Positions 26,548 through 35,326 are shown, counted from the first letter of the stretch. The stretch: 64,000 nt of DNA from Bin80 sp965261255 (GCA_965261255.1 CBDHCQ010000004.1:2604001-2668000); one strand, 5' to 3'. Translations and numbers: made by a program. The notes: generated by a model from the letters alone, not told the origin.

Positions 26548-29292
26548 ATGAAAACACATTTGCCAATTCTTTTAACCCTGTTGCTTTGTGCATCAAGCAC
26601 TTGGGCACAGGAATATGACACCATGCAAATTCCAGAAATTGCGTACGAGAAATTTCAATTGGACAACGGTCTGACCGTCATCGTTCACGAAGACAATAAA
26701 GCTCCTCTGGTAGCCGTGAACTTGTGGTACCATGTAGGATCAAAGAATGAGCCGGAGGGGAAAAGTGGCTTTGCCCATCTTTTTGAGCATCTCATGTTCA
26801 ACGGCTCAGAGAACTTTAACGACGACTACTTCCAGGTGCTGGAGCGTATCGGTGCGACAGACCTTAATGGCACGACCAACAGGGATCGTACAAATTATTT
26901 CCAGACCGTGCCCAAGAATGCTGTAGATCTGGTGCTGTGGATGGAATCTGACCGAATGGGCCATCTTCTTGGAGCTATTGATCAGGCAAAACTTGACGAA
27001 CAGCGCGGTGTCGTACAGAACGAAAAGCGTCAAGGTGAAAACGCACCGTACGGGCAGGTTTTCAACCACATTACTGACGCAACCTACCCCAAAGGGCACC
27101 CCTATGCCCACACGGTCATCGGCTCTATGGAAGACATTAACGGCGCTGAACTGGAAGATGTACAGGAATGGTTTCAGGCCTATTACGGCCCAAACAATGC
27201 CGTCGTCTCAATCGCGGGGGATATTACCGTGAGTGAGGCCCGTGCCTTGACCGAGAAATACTTTGGAGATATCCCACCCGGTCCACCGGTATCTCATTTC
27301 GATACCTGGGTTGCCAAACGTTCAGGGGAACAGCGCGAAACCATGCAGGATCGCGTACCGCAATCACGCGTCTATAAAGTCTGGAACGTACCCGAGCGCT
27401 ATTCCAATGATTTTCATCTTTTGGACCTGGCATCCAGTGTACTTTCCAGCGGAAAAAATTCGCGGTTCTACAAGCGGCTGGTTTACACAGATCAGATCGC
27501 TACAAACGTCAGTGCATATGTTTCTGCGGGCAGCATAGGAAGCCAGTTCATCATTCAGGCAACAGCGCGCCCGGGGGTAGCACTTGCGGATGTCGAGGCA
27601 ACACTGAATGAAGAATTAGCTGCATTCCTCTCAGATGGACCTACACCAGAAGAGCTCCGCCGGATAATCACTCAGGAAAAAGCCGGCTTCATTTATGGTA
27701 TGGAGCGCATCGGAGGTTTCGGGGGCAAGTCAGATATATTGGCATCCTCTGAGATTTATGGTGGCAGCCCTGACGCTTACCTGAAATCTTTCCATGACAA
27801 AGATGCTGCGACTCCCGAGAGTGTGCGCCAAGCCGCCGAGGAATGGCTCTCGGACGGTGTGTACATACTGGAAGTACATCCCTTCCCTGAATTGTCCGCA
27901 ACAGTCGAACCAGCTGACCGCTCAACCCTTCCCGAAACCGGCGACGAGCCTGAGGTGACGTTCCCTGAGTTTCGTCGAACAAAACTCAGTAACGGACTGG
28001 AAATCATCCTTGCAAACCGCAGTACCGTGCCTGCACTAGACGTGACGCTGGTGCTGGATGCGGGTTATGCCTCTGATCAGGGAATTGCCCCGGGCACGGC
28101 AAGTATGGTCATGTCTATGTTGGATGAAGGCACAACCAGCCTCACTGCTCTGGAAATCAATGATCGCCTCGCGAATCTTGGGGCAAGCCTTGGAGCTGGC
28201 GCCGGCCTTGATGGCTCTACTGTGAGCCTGACAGCGCTGAAGGCGAACCTAGAAGCAAGCCTCGATCTGTTTGCAGACGTTGTCCTGAACCCGTCCTTTG
28301 CTGAATCAGAGTTTGCCCGCTTGAAGCAGGAGCGTCTGGCAGCAATCCAAAGGGAGAAGGTGAATCCGGTTCAGATGGCACTGCGCGTGATGCCGGCACT
28401 CTACTACGGAACAGATCATGCTTACAGTAATCCCTTAACCGGCAGCGGAACGGAGGCCTCGGTTACCAATATGACACGCCAGGATCTCCTTGTTTATCAT
28501 GATACCTGGTTCAAACCCAACAACGCAACACTGATTGCAGTTGGGGACATAGACCTGGAAACGCTTGTTCCTCTTTTGGAAGCCCGTCTGGGAAGCTGGG
28601 AATCCGGAGAAGTGCCCGCAAAGAATATTGCTTCAGTAACGGCTGAGGGTGGTTCACGCATATACCTGATGGACAGGCCTCAGGCCCAGCAGTCCATCAT
28701 TCTAGCCGGCCATCTGGCCCCCCCACGCAACACGCCAAACAACATCGGTATAGAGACCATGAACACGGTACTGGGAGGCGCTTTTGTTTCTCGGATCAAT
28801 ATGAACCTGCGCGAGGAGAAAGGATGGTCCTACGGCGCAAGCTCTTTGCTGCTTACTGCACGCGGACAGCGTCCATTCTTGGTCTACGCGCCAGTCCAAA
28901 CGGATAAGACAGTGGAGTCCATGATGGAAATCAAGGGCGAGCTTGAAGGCATCCTGGGAGATAATCCCGCAACCGCAGACGAGGTTCTCAAGGCACAGGA
29001 GAGCCAGACGCTTGCGCTGCCAGGACTGTGGGAGACCAATGGATCTGTATCCGGTAGCATTCAACAGCTCGTGCAGTACGACTTGCCAGAGAACTACTAC
29101 GATACCTATCCTGACCAGGTGCGTGCTCTGAATGTAGATACAATTGCCAAGGCTGCCAAGGAGGTGCTCCGGCCAAATGATCTCATCTGGTTAATTGTAG
29201 GCGACCTGAGCGTTATTGAAGCCGGCATTCAGGAATTAGGCTATGGAGAAGTCGTGCAACTTGATCCCGATGGCAACATAGCTGAAAACTGA
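26548..29292 (+). CDS. M16 (pitrilysin-type) zinc metalloprotease, two-domain
   Basis: A 914-residue exported protease from the ATG at 26548, where the signal peptide starts (LPILLTLLLCASSTWA); the upstream TTG/GTG region adds 20 residues and is disfavoured. The active half has the inverted zinc motif His77-Leu-Phe-Glu80-His81 with the third ligand Glu159 in QRGVVQNEKRQ. The second half (about 480-914) repeats the fold without a zinc motif (RTKLSNGLEIILANRS) and contains the R/Y-type region INMNLREEKGWSYGA used for substrate closure. The tandem active-inactive layout is that of periplasmic M16 family proteins of Bacteroidota. It likely degrades peptides in the periplasm. Two hairpins follow its stop codon. 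Confidence 0.92.
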   Translation: MKTHLPILLTLLLCASSTWAQEYDTMQIPEIAYEKFQLDNGLTVIVHEDNKAPLVAVNLWYHVGSKNEPEGKSGFAHLFEHLMFNGSENFNDDYFQVLERIGATDLNGTTNRDRTNYFQTVPKNAVDLVLWMESDRMGHLLGAIDQAKLDEQRGVVQNEKRQGENAPYGQVFNHITDATYPKGHPYAHTVIGSMEDINGAELEDVQEWFQAYYGPNNAVVSIAGDITVSEARALTEKYFGDIPPGPPVSHFDTWVAKRSGEQRETMQDRVPQSRVYKVWNVPERYSNDFHLLDLASSVLSSGKNSRFYKRLVYTDQIATNVSAYVSAGSIGSQFIIQATARPGVALADVEATLNEELAAFLSDGPTPEELRRIITQEKAGFIYGMERIGGFGGKSDILASSEIYGGSPDAYLKSFHDKDAATPESVRQAAEEWLSDGVYILEVHPFPELSATVEPADRSTLPETGDEPEVTFPEFRRTKLSNGLEIILANRSTVPALDVTLVLDAGYASDQGIAPGTASMVMSMLDEGTTSLTALEINDRLANLGASLGAGAGLDGSTVSLTALKANLEASLDLFADVVLNPSFAESEFARLKQERLAAIQREKVNPVQMALRVMPALYYGTDHAYSNPLTGSGTEASVTNMTRQDLLVYHDTWFKPNNATLIAVGDIDLETLVPLLEARLGSWESGEVPAKNIASVTAEGGSRIYLMDRPQAQQSIILAGHLAPPRNTPNNIGIETMNTVLGGAFVSRINMNLREEKGWSYGASSLLLTARGQRPFLVYAPVQTDKTVESMMEIKGELEGILGDNPATADEVLKAQESQTLALPGLWETNGSVSGSIQQLVQYDLPENYYDTYPDQVRALNVDTIAKAAKEVLRPNDLIWLIVGDLSVIEAGIQELGYGEVVQLDPDGNIAEN

Positions 29293-29300
29293 GGAATCAC

Positions 29301-29326
29301 CGGCAGGACAGATTAGCCGCCTGCCG
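29301..29326. terminator. Inverted repeat downstream of the M16 protease gene
   Basis: A perfect 7-bp stem, CGGCAGG (29301-29307) and CCTGCCG (29320-29326), with a 12-base loop, begins eight bases after the protease stop. GC-rich but without a U-tract. With the larger hairpin next to it, it probably separates the convergent protease and flotillin transcripts. Confidence 0.4.
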
Positions 29327-29338
29327 ACCAGAAATTTC

Positions 29339-29390
29339 GCGCCCGACCACCAGTGCGCTTCTATTTTGATGCGGACTGGTCGTCGGGCGC
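29339..29390. terminator. Long GC-rich inverted repeat between convergent genes
   Basis: Two 16-base arms (29339-29354 and 29375-29390; GCGCCCGAC...) pair with a single mismatch around a 20-base loop. It lies between the convergent M16 protease and flotillin genes and is symmetrical enough to act on both transcripts. There is no U-tract on either side, so it is best described as a bidirectional terminator candidate or a RNA-end stabilising element. Confidence 0.45.
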
Positions 29391-29487
29391 AGCTGCTTCA
29401 GGACCCCAGTGTTCAGTTACGGGCTTCTCCACGGAGGCAGTGAATGATTGCTTCCAAACCTGCCACGGCGACGACAGTTGTTGGGAT

Positions 29488-30732
29488 CTACTTGTTTTCT
29501 CCAGAATCATTGGACACGCTGCCTAACATGGCGGCAATGTCAATGCCAGTTGAAGCTTTTAGGCTTTCCAGTAATGCCGGGGTGGATCCGGCAATCTGGT
29601 TGAAGACCGATGGCACGCCCTTTCCACTACCACTGTCAACCACAGTCAGCTTATCAATCGAGAGGTTATCAACGGTCTGGACCACCTGCTTGAGTATATC
29701 CGGCAGCATCTGAATCAGGAACAGTCGCTCAGCATTCGGTCCCGCTTCCTGCCAGAGTTCCAGTTTTTGGCGCAGGACCTCTACTTCTGCATTGCCGTCC
29801 TCAAATATTCTGGCCGCATTGCCTTTCGCAATCTCCTCTTTAGCCTGACGTTCGGCTTCTGCAGCGACAATGATCTCTGCGCGCTGCGTTTTTTCTGCCA
29901 ACTTAATTTCTTCCAGGGCGAGTTCTTGACGGGCCTGGGCTGCCGCCACTTCGCCTGCAACGTCAATCCGGGCTTCTTCGGCGACACTCTTGGCAGACAA
30001 TTTTGCCTTCAGGATGCGAAGGTCGTTTTCCGCCTGCTCAATCTTCTTGTCTGCGTTGGTTTCTGCCAGTCTTGCCTGTTCACGTTTTTCTGCCTCGGCA
30101 ACACGGGCTTCGGCAATAATATGCGCTGACTGCTGTCGTCCAATTGCATCCAGATAACCTGCATCATCCTCCACGCTCTGGATTTTCATCGTGTCCAACT
30201 GCAAACCGAGAGCATTTAAATCGTTGTCTGCCTCAGACAACAACTCCTTAGCGAACTTCAACCGATCCTCATTGACTTCCTCTGGTGTGAGTGTTGCCAG
30301 CACGCCACGCAGATTACCCTCCAGAGTTTCTTTTGCAATTGTTTGGATTTCATAGGGATCTTTGCCCAGAAGCCGTTCCACGGCATTCGCGAGTTCGGAC
30401 TCATTTGAAGCAACCTTAACATTGGCGATCGCGCGCACGGTCAGTGGAATCCCTCCCTTTGAATAGGCGTTCTGGACTGTCAAATCCAGCGGGATGGTAT
30501 TCAGGTGAATTCGGGCAACCTGTTCGATAATTGGAATTCGAAAACCACGCCCGCCCTTGATGAACCGGTACCCCACTTTGCTTCCGTCACTCAAACGCCG
30601 TCTGCGCCCACTAAAAATGAGAACCTCATTGGGTTGACAAATTTTTAGGTTTGAACGCACAATACCTAATACTGCCAGCAGTGCAACGACAATTGAGCCA
30701 CCTACGATGAAAGCAAATCCAAAGGGTTCCAT
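29488..30732 (-). CDS. floA: Flotillin-like SPFH protein
   Basis: A 414-residue membrane-raft scaffold. It opens with one hydrophobic segment (FAFIVGGSIVVALLAVLGIV), then the SPFH domain from about 30 to 215 (ICQPNEVLIFSGRRRR, DLTVQNAYSKGGIPLTVRAI, TLEGNLRGVLATLTPEEVNED). A long coiled coil with repeated E-A pairs runs from about 220 to 330 (ARVAEAEKREQARLAETNAD), typical of flotillin oligomers. The C-terminal segment (MLPDILKQVVQTVDNLSIDK) includes the flotillin signature before a Gly/Ser tail. The NfeD-like partner gene lies immediately upstream in the same direction, which is the widespread bacterial nfeD-flotillin arrangement. The symbol is by family, not by demonstrated orthology. Confidence 0.85.
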   Translation of the reverse strand: MEPFGFAFIVGGSIVVALLAVLGIVRSNLKICQPNEVLIFSGRRRRLSDGSKVGYRFIKGGRGFRIPIIEQVARIHLNTIPLDLTVQNAYSKGGIPLTVRAIANVKVASNESELANAVERLLGKDPYEIQTIAKETLEGNLRGVLATLTPEEVNEDRLKFAKELLSEADNDLNALGLQLDTMKIQSVEDDAGYLDAIGRQQSAHIIAEARVAEAEKREQARLAETNADKKIEQAENDLRILKAKLSAKSVAEEARIDVAGEVAAAQARQELALEEIKLAEKTQRAEIIVAAEAERQAKEEIAKGNAARIFEDGNAEVEVLRQKLELWQEAGPNAERLFLIQMLPDILKQVVQTVDNLSIDKLTVVDSGSGKGVPSVFNQIAGSTPALLESLKASTGIDIAAMLGSVSNDSGENK

Positions 30733-30908
30733 TTTTTGACGAGTTTATAGGGAAGAAACAGGAGAATTCTGTCGCAGGGTACATGCACGCAAGAAGCCGA
30801 TACGTTCACACTTGAACTCCGGCCGGTTTCTCTCCGTGGCATTCCAGGATAAGCGACTCCAGGGCACATGTATCACGCGGGGCAGCACACGGGCGCTCTC
30901 CCTGTATC

Positions 30909-31466
30909 TCATTGTATTGATCCTGTCGTTTTTACTACTTCAGCAATTGCACCCTCCATCCGGATGACAACAACTTCTTCGCCTTCGGCGAACACATCCC
31001 CTGATCCCTCAAATCCACGTGCCTGAAACTGCATACGCTGCCCCTTCGTGACCAGAGTTATTTTTCCCTTATCCGAATGACCAAATGGGATGATCACCTC
31101 ACCAGTCCGCCCCTCAAGGTCTGAAGCAGTGACCTCACTGGAAATATGTGCGTATCCAACCCGTTTAATTATATAATTGCCACCTATCCCAACGGTCAGA
31201 CCGACCCCCAGAGAGGCAACTAGACGGATAATGCCAGTAACATCCGCCAACGGAAGCAGAGTTCCGCACAGACCAAAAAAAGCTGCAAACAGAAACACTG
31301 TTCGCAGCGAAAACAGATCAATCCATCCTGATCCAGCGCCTGGGTCTGCCTCTGTATCCAGATCCAGTTCCGTATCTGCATCCACGTCCGTATCACCTCC
31401 GCCAAGCAACGATAGCAACACAAATACGCCGCCAACAATTAGACTGATCCAATACAGGGTATCCAT
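30909..31466 (-). CDS. NfeD-like membrane protein with OB-fold tail
   Basis: A 185-residue protein from the ATG at 31466; an upstream GTG at 31508 would add 14 residues before the first helix. Three membrane segments are seen (YWISLIVGGVFVLLSLLGG; VFLFAAFFGLCGTLLPLAD; LVASLGVGLTVGIGG), with an acidic loop between the first two (DTDVDADTELDLDTEADPG). The last 70 residues form the NfeD/OB-fold domain (GRTGEVIIPFGHSDKG, GEEVVVIRMEGAIAEVV). NfeD proteins bind and stabilise flotillin rafts; the flotillin gene follows downstream after 176 bases. The region upstream contains a strong hairpin after glnK. Confidence 0.75.
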   Translation of the reverse strand: MDTLYWISLIVGGVFVLLSLLGGGDTDVDADTELDLDTEADPGAGSGWIDLFSLRTVFLFAAFFGLCGTLLPLADVTGIIRLVASLGVGLTVGIGGNYIIKRVGYAHISSEVTASDLEGRTGEVIIPFGHSDKGKITLVTKGQRMQFQARGFEGSGDVFAEGEEVVVIRMEGAIAEVVKTTGSIQ

Positions 31467-31535
31467 GAACAAAACGGGCAATACGCGAGAGCTTGTACGC
31501 ACAAGCATTCATGGAGTTGAACGGATTCCGTGCAC

Positions 31536-31571
31536 ATCCTGGCCACCTGTCATATAACAGATGACCAGGAT
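31536..31571 (-). terminator. Strong RNA hairpin downstream of glnK
   Basis: Two 15-base arms (31536-31550 and 31557-31571) with a six-base loop. On the plus strand there are two C-A mismatches; in the minus-strand transcript both become G-U wobbles, so the stem is fully paired only in the direction in which amtB-glnK is read. It begins eight bases after the glnK stop and precedes the NfeD-like gene by about 70 bases. No U-tract follows, so it may be a terminator that needs help, or a structure protecting the 3' end of amtB-glnK mRNA. Confidence 0.55.
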
Positions 31572-31579
31572 TACCCAGT

Positions 31580-31930
31580 CTAGCGGACGGGCGTCACGGC
31601 AGCCGCGTCCTCTTCCCCTGTACGGACGCGGACCACTCGCTCGACGGGCAGCACGAATATCTTACCATCGCCAACATTGCCTGTAGCTGCGCTACCGCAG
31701 ATCGCATCAACCGCAACATCAACGAAAGTGTCAGATACACCTATGTCAATCATTACCTTATCGTGCATCTCCATTTTCACCGTTGTGCCGCGATAGGTTT
31801 CCACAACTTCAACCTCACCTCCATGACCGCGCACACGCGAAACGGTGAGTCCGGTGATATCTGCTGCATACAATGCGCGAAGTACATCCGGCAGTCTAGA
31901 TGGCCGGACTATTGCTTTTACAAGTTTCAT
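31580..31930 (-). CDS. glnK: PII signal-transduction protein (GlnK/GlnB type) lacking Tyr51
   Basis: A 116-residue PII protein, which senses 2-oxoglutarate and ATP/ADP and gates the ammonium channel encoded just upstream. The start MKLVKAIVRPSRLPDVLRAL and the B-loop region TGNVGDGKIFVLPVERVVRVRTGE are typical. The T-loop reads VVETYRGTTVKMEMHDK: Tyr46 is there, but residue 51, the uridylylated Tyr of enterobacterial PII, is Val. The protein should therefore not be controlled by GlnD uridylylation at that site. The C-terminal GEEDAAAVTPVR tail is family-normal. It is separated by six bases from amtB, the classical amtB-glnK pair, here in the order amtB then glnK. Confidence 0.93.
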   Translation of the reverse strand: MKLVKAIVRPSRLPDVLRALYAADITGLTVSRVRGHGGEVEVVETYRGTTVKMEMHDKVMIDIGVSDTFVDVAVDAICGSAATGNVGDGKIFVLPVERVVRVRTGEEDAAAVTPVR

Positions 31931-31936
31931 TTTTTG

Positions 31937-33289
31937 TTAGTCTTTTTTAGTTAACCCATTGACGCGTTCCGGCGCTTCCGCTTCGTTGAGCAATACCGCT
32001 CCTTCGCCGGTAGCATAGGCCTCTTCTCCGTGAGCCACAATGTCCATCCCCAAACCTTCATCTGAAGAATCTGCACGGAGCTTCGTCATAAGTCCAACCA
32101 GCTTCAGAATCAAGTAGGTCAGCACTCCGCTGTAAACCGCGACTGCCAAAACAGACAACGCCTGAATCCCCAACTGGGTAACACCTCCGCCAAACAATAG
32201 ACCGTTTGCTCCCCCTGAGTTGATCGCAGTCGTTGCCAGCACACCAGTGAGGAGTGCACCCATAATTCCACCCATACCATGAGCAGCAAATACGTCCAGA
32301 GAATCATCCAAACTGGTTTTTGTACGCCACCTAATGAGATAGTAGCTCGGTATCACGCCGAACGCTCCCAGTGCCAATGCTCCTCCCGGACTCACGAAAC
32401 CCGCAGCAGGGGTAATCGCAACAAGCCCCACAACGATCGCTGTTGCAATGCCCACCGCCGTGATCTTACCAGTAGTGAATCGGTCCAGAAGAGTCCAGGC
32501 AAATATTCCGGCAGCTGGTGCAAGTAGCGTGTTCACCAGCGCCAGCGCCGCAATACCGTCAGCGGCAAGCGCACTTCCACCATTAAACCCAAACCATCCG
32601 AACCAAAGTACGCCTGCACCCAGCAGGACAAACGGCACGTTATGGGGCAGGAGCGCCTCACGTCCGTAATCTTTTCGCGGTCCCAGCACCCTCGCTGCCA
32701 CCAGGGCTGCGACCCCTGCATTAACGTGAACGACAGCACCACCTGCAAAGTCAAGTGCGCCCATCCCGCCAAGCCAGCCTCCACCCCATACCCAGTGACA
32801 CACCGGCGCGTATACAGCAAGCCCCCAGAGACCGATAAAGACTACATAAGAGACGAATTTCATGCGCTCTACTAATGCGCCAGATATCAGCGCGGCGGTA
32901 ATGATGGCGAATGTCCCTTGAAAACCCATAAAGAGCAAGTGCGGGGTCGTACCGCTCGCTTCAAGCCCAACACCGGCCAGAAAGGCCATTGAGAGATCAC
33001 CGATCCAGTCTCCTCCTTCGCCAAAAGCAAGGGAGTATCCTGCGACAGCCCAAAGTGTACCGGAGATGCCCAGCGCCACAAAACTCATCATCATCGTGTT
33101 GAGTGCGTTCTTGGAGCGCACCAGCCCTCCATAGAAAAAGGCTAGTGCGGGGGTCATCAAAAGCACCAGCGCAGTGGACACAAGTAGCCACGACGTATCG
33201 GCTCCACTGATCGCATCCGCTTCCTGGGCAAGAACTGAAGGTACCAGCAGGCCCAGAACTGTCAGTACGCAGATTATCTTCTTCGTCAT
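31937..33289 (-). CDS. amtB: Ammonium transporter
   Basis: A 450-residue channel-type transporter with 11 helices and a preceding signal-like hydrophobic segment ending VLAQ. Family landmarks: LVLLMTPALAFFYGGLVRSKN, the first pore His in VHVNAGVAALVAARVLG and the second in FAAHGMGGIMGALLTG (the twin-His site). A C-terminal cytoplasmic tail of about 45 residues (SDEGLGMDIVAHGEEAYATG) is the part that interacts with GlnK. It moves ammonium/ammonia across the inner membrane. glnK follows six bases later. The 246-base AT-rich upstream region should hold the promoter; I found no convincing sigma-54 site (see rejected items). Confidence 0.95.
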   Translation of the reverse strand: MTKKIICVLTVLGLLVPSVLAQEADAISGADTSWLLVSTALVLLMTPALAFFYGGLVRSKNALNTMMMSFVALGISGTLWAVAGYSLAFGEGGDWIGDLSMAFLAGVGLEASGTTPHLLFMGFQGTFAIITAALISGALVERMKFVSYVVFIGLWGLAVYAPVCHWVWGGGWLGGMGALDFAGGAVVHVNAGVAALVAARVLGPRKDYGREALLPHNVPFVLLGAGVLWFGWFGFNGGSALAADGIAALALVNTLLAPAAGIFAWTLLDRFTTGKITAVGIATAIVVGLVAITPAAGFVSPGGALALGAFGVIPSYYLIRWRTKTSLDDSLDVFAAHGMGGIMGALLTGVLATTAINSGGANGLLFGGGVTQLGIQALSVLAVAVYSGVLTYLILKLVGLMTKLRADSSDEGLGMDIVAHGEEAYATGEGAVLLNEAEAPERVNGLTKKD

Positions 33290-33535
33290 CGTATTCTTGA
33301 AGTTATTAAGGATTAAACACGGAAAAACCGCTTTATTTTAAGAAAAATAAATTAAAAAACAAAATTTTTTTGGTTTTGAAAGCGCTTCCAGAAAAAAATT
33401 TTGAAATTATTTGAAAAACCCTGCCTTTACGTATGCAAAATATGTGTCCTGATATAGGTCCCTGAATACACGTAATCCTCCCGGTCATGCAGGATGCACG
33501 ACTAGGTTAGCCTTGAAGAACCGAAATAGCCCCCG
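33290..33535 (-). promoter_or_regulatory. AT-rich upstream region of amtB with a short palindrome
   Basis: Between amtB and the phosphofructokinase gene lies an unusually AT-rich block (about 33325-33420) with several A and T runs. In its middle is a LacI/CcpA-like palindromic core, AAGCGCTT (33380-33387), extended to GAAAGCGCTTCC at 33378-33389. It may be an operator for amtB-glnK. The promoter cannot be placed reliably. Confidence 0.35.
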
Positions 33536-34729
33536 TCAATCGGAGTTCATAATGAAGAGGGGCGCGTCCTGTAGATCCTTGAAGTTGGGGCGAAGCCGTT
33601 CGGTGTTGTAAAACTTTTTCACGTCCACCACTTTGTGAGGCCCGTTGATTACCTCCATTGAAATACTTCCGTACACACCATTACGGATATTGACCAAGCG
33701 TCCTGACGTGCCTGACAGAATTAAGTCCAGGGCCAGGTTTCCATAAGCCATCGGCACAACACTGTCCAGCGCATCCGGGACCCCGCAGCGAACCAGATAG
33801 CCCAGCCGCTGATTGACGACATTGATCCGCTTGCCGTTATTGTACTTGGGCGAGCGGCGCTTCAATTCCTCTCCAACCCGACGTCCTATACCTCCCAGTT
33901 TAGCGTGCCCATATTGATCCTTTTCAGAGCCCAGGAAGGACATGGTATCGTCTCCCTTAATCTTTGCTCCCTCAGAAATAAGCACAACAGAGTAGCGGCT
34001 CGGGTTTCTGTTGCGATCATACACCATGAGTTCGGTTAGCTGATCCATATCAAAATCCAACTCGGGAATGACACAGCGATCCGCGGCTCCCGCCATCGCA
34101 GGAAGTAATGCCGAATACCCGGCATAGCGCCCAAATACTTCAATGACCAGAAAACGCTCGTGCGAGCCCGCCGAAGTACGCAGCGTATTGGCCAGCTCAA
34201 TCGTCCGGGTTACGCAAGTACCGAAACCAATGCAGTAATCGGTGCCTGGAACATCATTGTCCATGGTCTTGGGTATCGCCACAACCTTAACCCCCTCCTT
34301 GTGCAGACGATAACCGTAACTGAGTGTATCGTCTCCGCCAATCGGGACCAGATAGTCAATACCCAGATATTCAATGTTTGAGAGAACTGCAGAGGTAACG
34401 TCACTAACGGCATCAGTAAAATGATCTCGCAAGTGCACCGGTAGATTGCTTTGCGGTAAATGGCTTGGCCGCGTACGGGAACTGTGAAGAAACGTGCCAC
34501 CAGTGCGTGCCGCCGCATTGACCGTAGATTCGTCAAGCTCAATCACATTGTTTGAATTGTCAGCCTCGCTGTTCTGGACGAGTTCGACCAGCCCAGCCCA
34601 ACCCCGCCTTACTCCAAGCACCTTGTAACCTTCCCGCAGTGCGCGCAAAGTAATCGCTCGAATCGCAGGATTCAGTCCCGGCACATCGCCGCCCCCTGTA
34701 AGAATTCCAATTGTGCCTCTATACGACAT
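33536..34729 (-). CDS. pfp: Phosphofructokinase, predicted PPi-dependent
   Basis: A 397-residue group II/III-type phosphofructokinase acting on fructose 6-phosphate in glycolysis. Motifs: ILTGGGDVPGLN (11-20), PIGGDDTLSYG (129-139), PKTMDNDVPGTDYCIGFG (153-170, catalytic Asp157 or Asp159), TSAGSHERFLVIEVFGRYAG (the E.GR substrate motif). In place of the ATP-type Gly the phosphoryl-donor site has Asp134 (GGDD), and Lys154 (PKT) takes the place of the second Gly. These two residues are known to block ATP and favour pyrophosphate. The enzyme is therefore predicted to use PPi and to work reversibly. It has its own upstream region and is divergent from the stress cassette. Confidence 0.85.
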   Translation of the reverse strand: MSYRGTIGILTGGGDVPGLNPAIRAITLRALREGYKVLGVRRGWAGLVELVQNSEADNSNNVIELDESTVNAAARTGGTFLHSSRTRPSHLPQSNLPVHLRDHFTDAVSDVTSAVLSNIEYLGIDYLVPIGGDDTLSYGYRLHKEGVKVVAIPKTMDNDVPGTDYCIGFGTCVTRTIELANTLRTSAGSHERFLVIEVFGRYAGYSALLPAMAGAADRCVIPELDFDMDQLTELMVYDRNRNPSRYSVVLISEGAKIKGDDTMSFLGSEKDQYGHAKLGGIGRRVGEELKRRSPKYNNGKRINVVNQRLGYLVRCGVPDALDSVVPMAYGNLALDLILSGTSGRLVNIRNGVYGSISMEVINGPHKVVDVKKFYNTERLRPNFKDLQDAPLFIMNSD

Positions 34730-34912
34730 AAGAACCAGTGGTTAGTGGAGAAGTTGGAGGGAGAAATTACGACAGAGCCGGCTATCAGTTGCACGTCGGG
34801 CATTATTGAAAAATGGTACCCTTATGTGACCACAATCCAAAGACACCTGCCAGTTAAGGAATAAATTCCCCACTAAAAACGTCATATAGACTCAATTTAC
34901 TGATAACCCAAA

Positions 34913-35326
34913 ATGCGCAATACGCTTTTTTTTACACTCCTTATAGGACTTCTGGCAGTTCACAACACCTTTGCCCAACGGGGCTCGGGCGGACAGGTTG
35001 AGAATCTACAGGAAGCACTGGAAACCGCCAACGATTCCCTGATTGCAAAACTGGACCTTGCCGTTGAACAGGTTCCTGCAGTTCGTGCTATCCTTGCCGC
35101 GCGCACGGAAGCGCTGGTAGCATTGCGCCCTAGTCCAGGCGCAGGACGTGAGCAATTTCAGGCTATGCGTGCCAAACGAGAGGAAATCAACAAGGAAACA
35201 GAGACAGCACTCTCTGTACTGCTCTCGGCGGAGCAAATGACTACTTACCGAGAGTTTATGGAGGAACAATCCAGGTCCACGCAGCGACAAAGACGAGGTC
35301 GCGGCAACGGACGGCGTGGTTTTTAA
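34913..35326 (+). CDS. Spy/CpxP-like periplasmic helical protein
   Basis: A 137-residue exported protein: signal peptide TLFFTLLIGLLAVHNTFAQ, then an alpha-helical, charged body (LEQVPAVRAILAAR-like turns, REQFQAMRAKREEINKETE), and a basic tail (RQRRGRGNGRRGF). Helical amphipathic pattern and a LLSAEQMTTYREFM stretch, similar to the LTxxQ motif region of Spy/CpxP proteins, suggest a periplasmic chaperone or metal-stress sensor. Identity is not certain; no His/Met-rich metal cluster is present. It heads an envelope-stress-like cassette: an ECF sigma factor follows 129 bases later, and a second, shorter Spy-like gene lies at 36386. Confidence 0.6.
   Translation: MRNTLFFTLLIGLLAVHNTFAQRGSGGQVENLQEALETANDSLIAKLDLAVEQVPAVRAILAARTEALVALRPSPGAGREQFQAMRAKREEINKETETALSVLLSAEQMTTYREFMEEQSRSTQRQRRGRGNGRRGF

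Noticed and set aside
33434..33452. A sigma-54-like site (GG...GC pattern, AGGACAC...TTTGCA on the minus strand) upstream of amtB.
   Set aside because: The GG-GC spacing is 11 bases rather than the strict 10, and the A in place of C in the first box weakens it, so it is not called.
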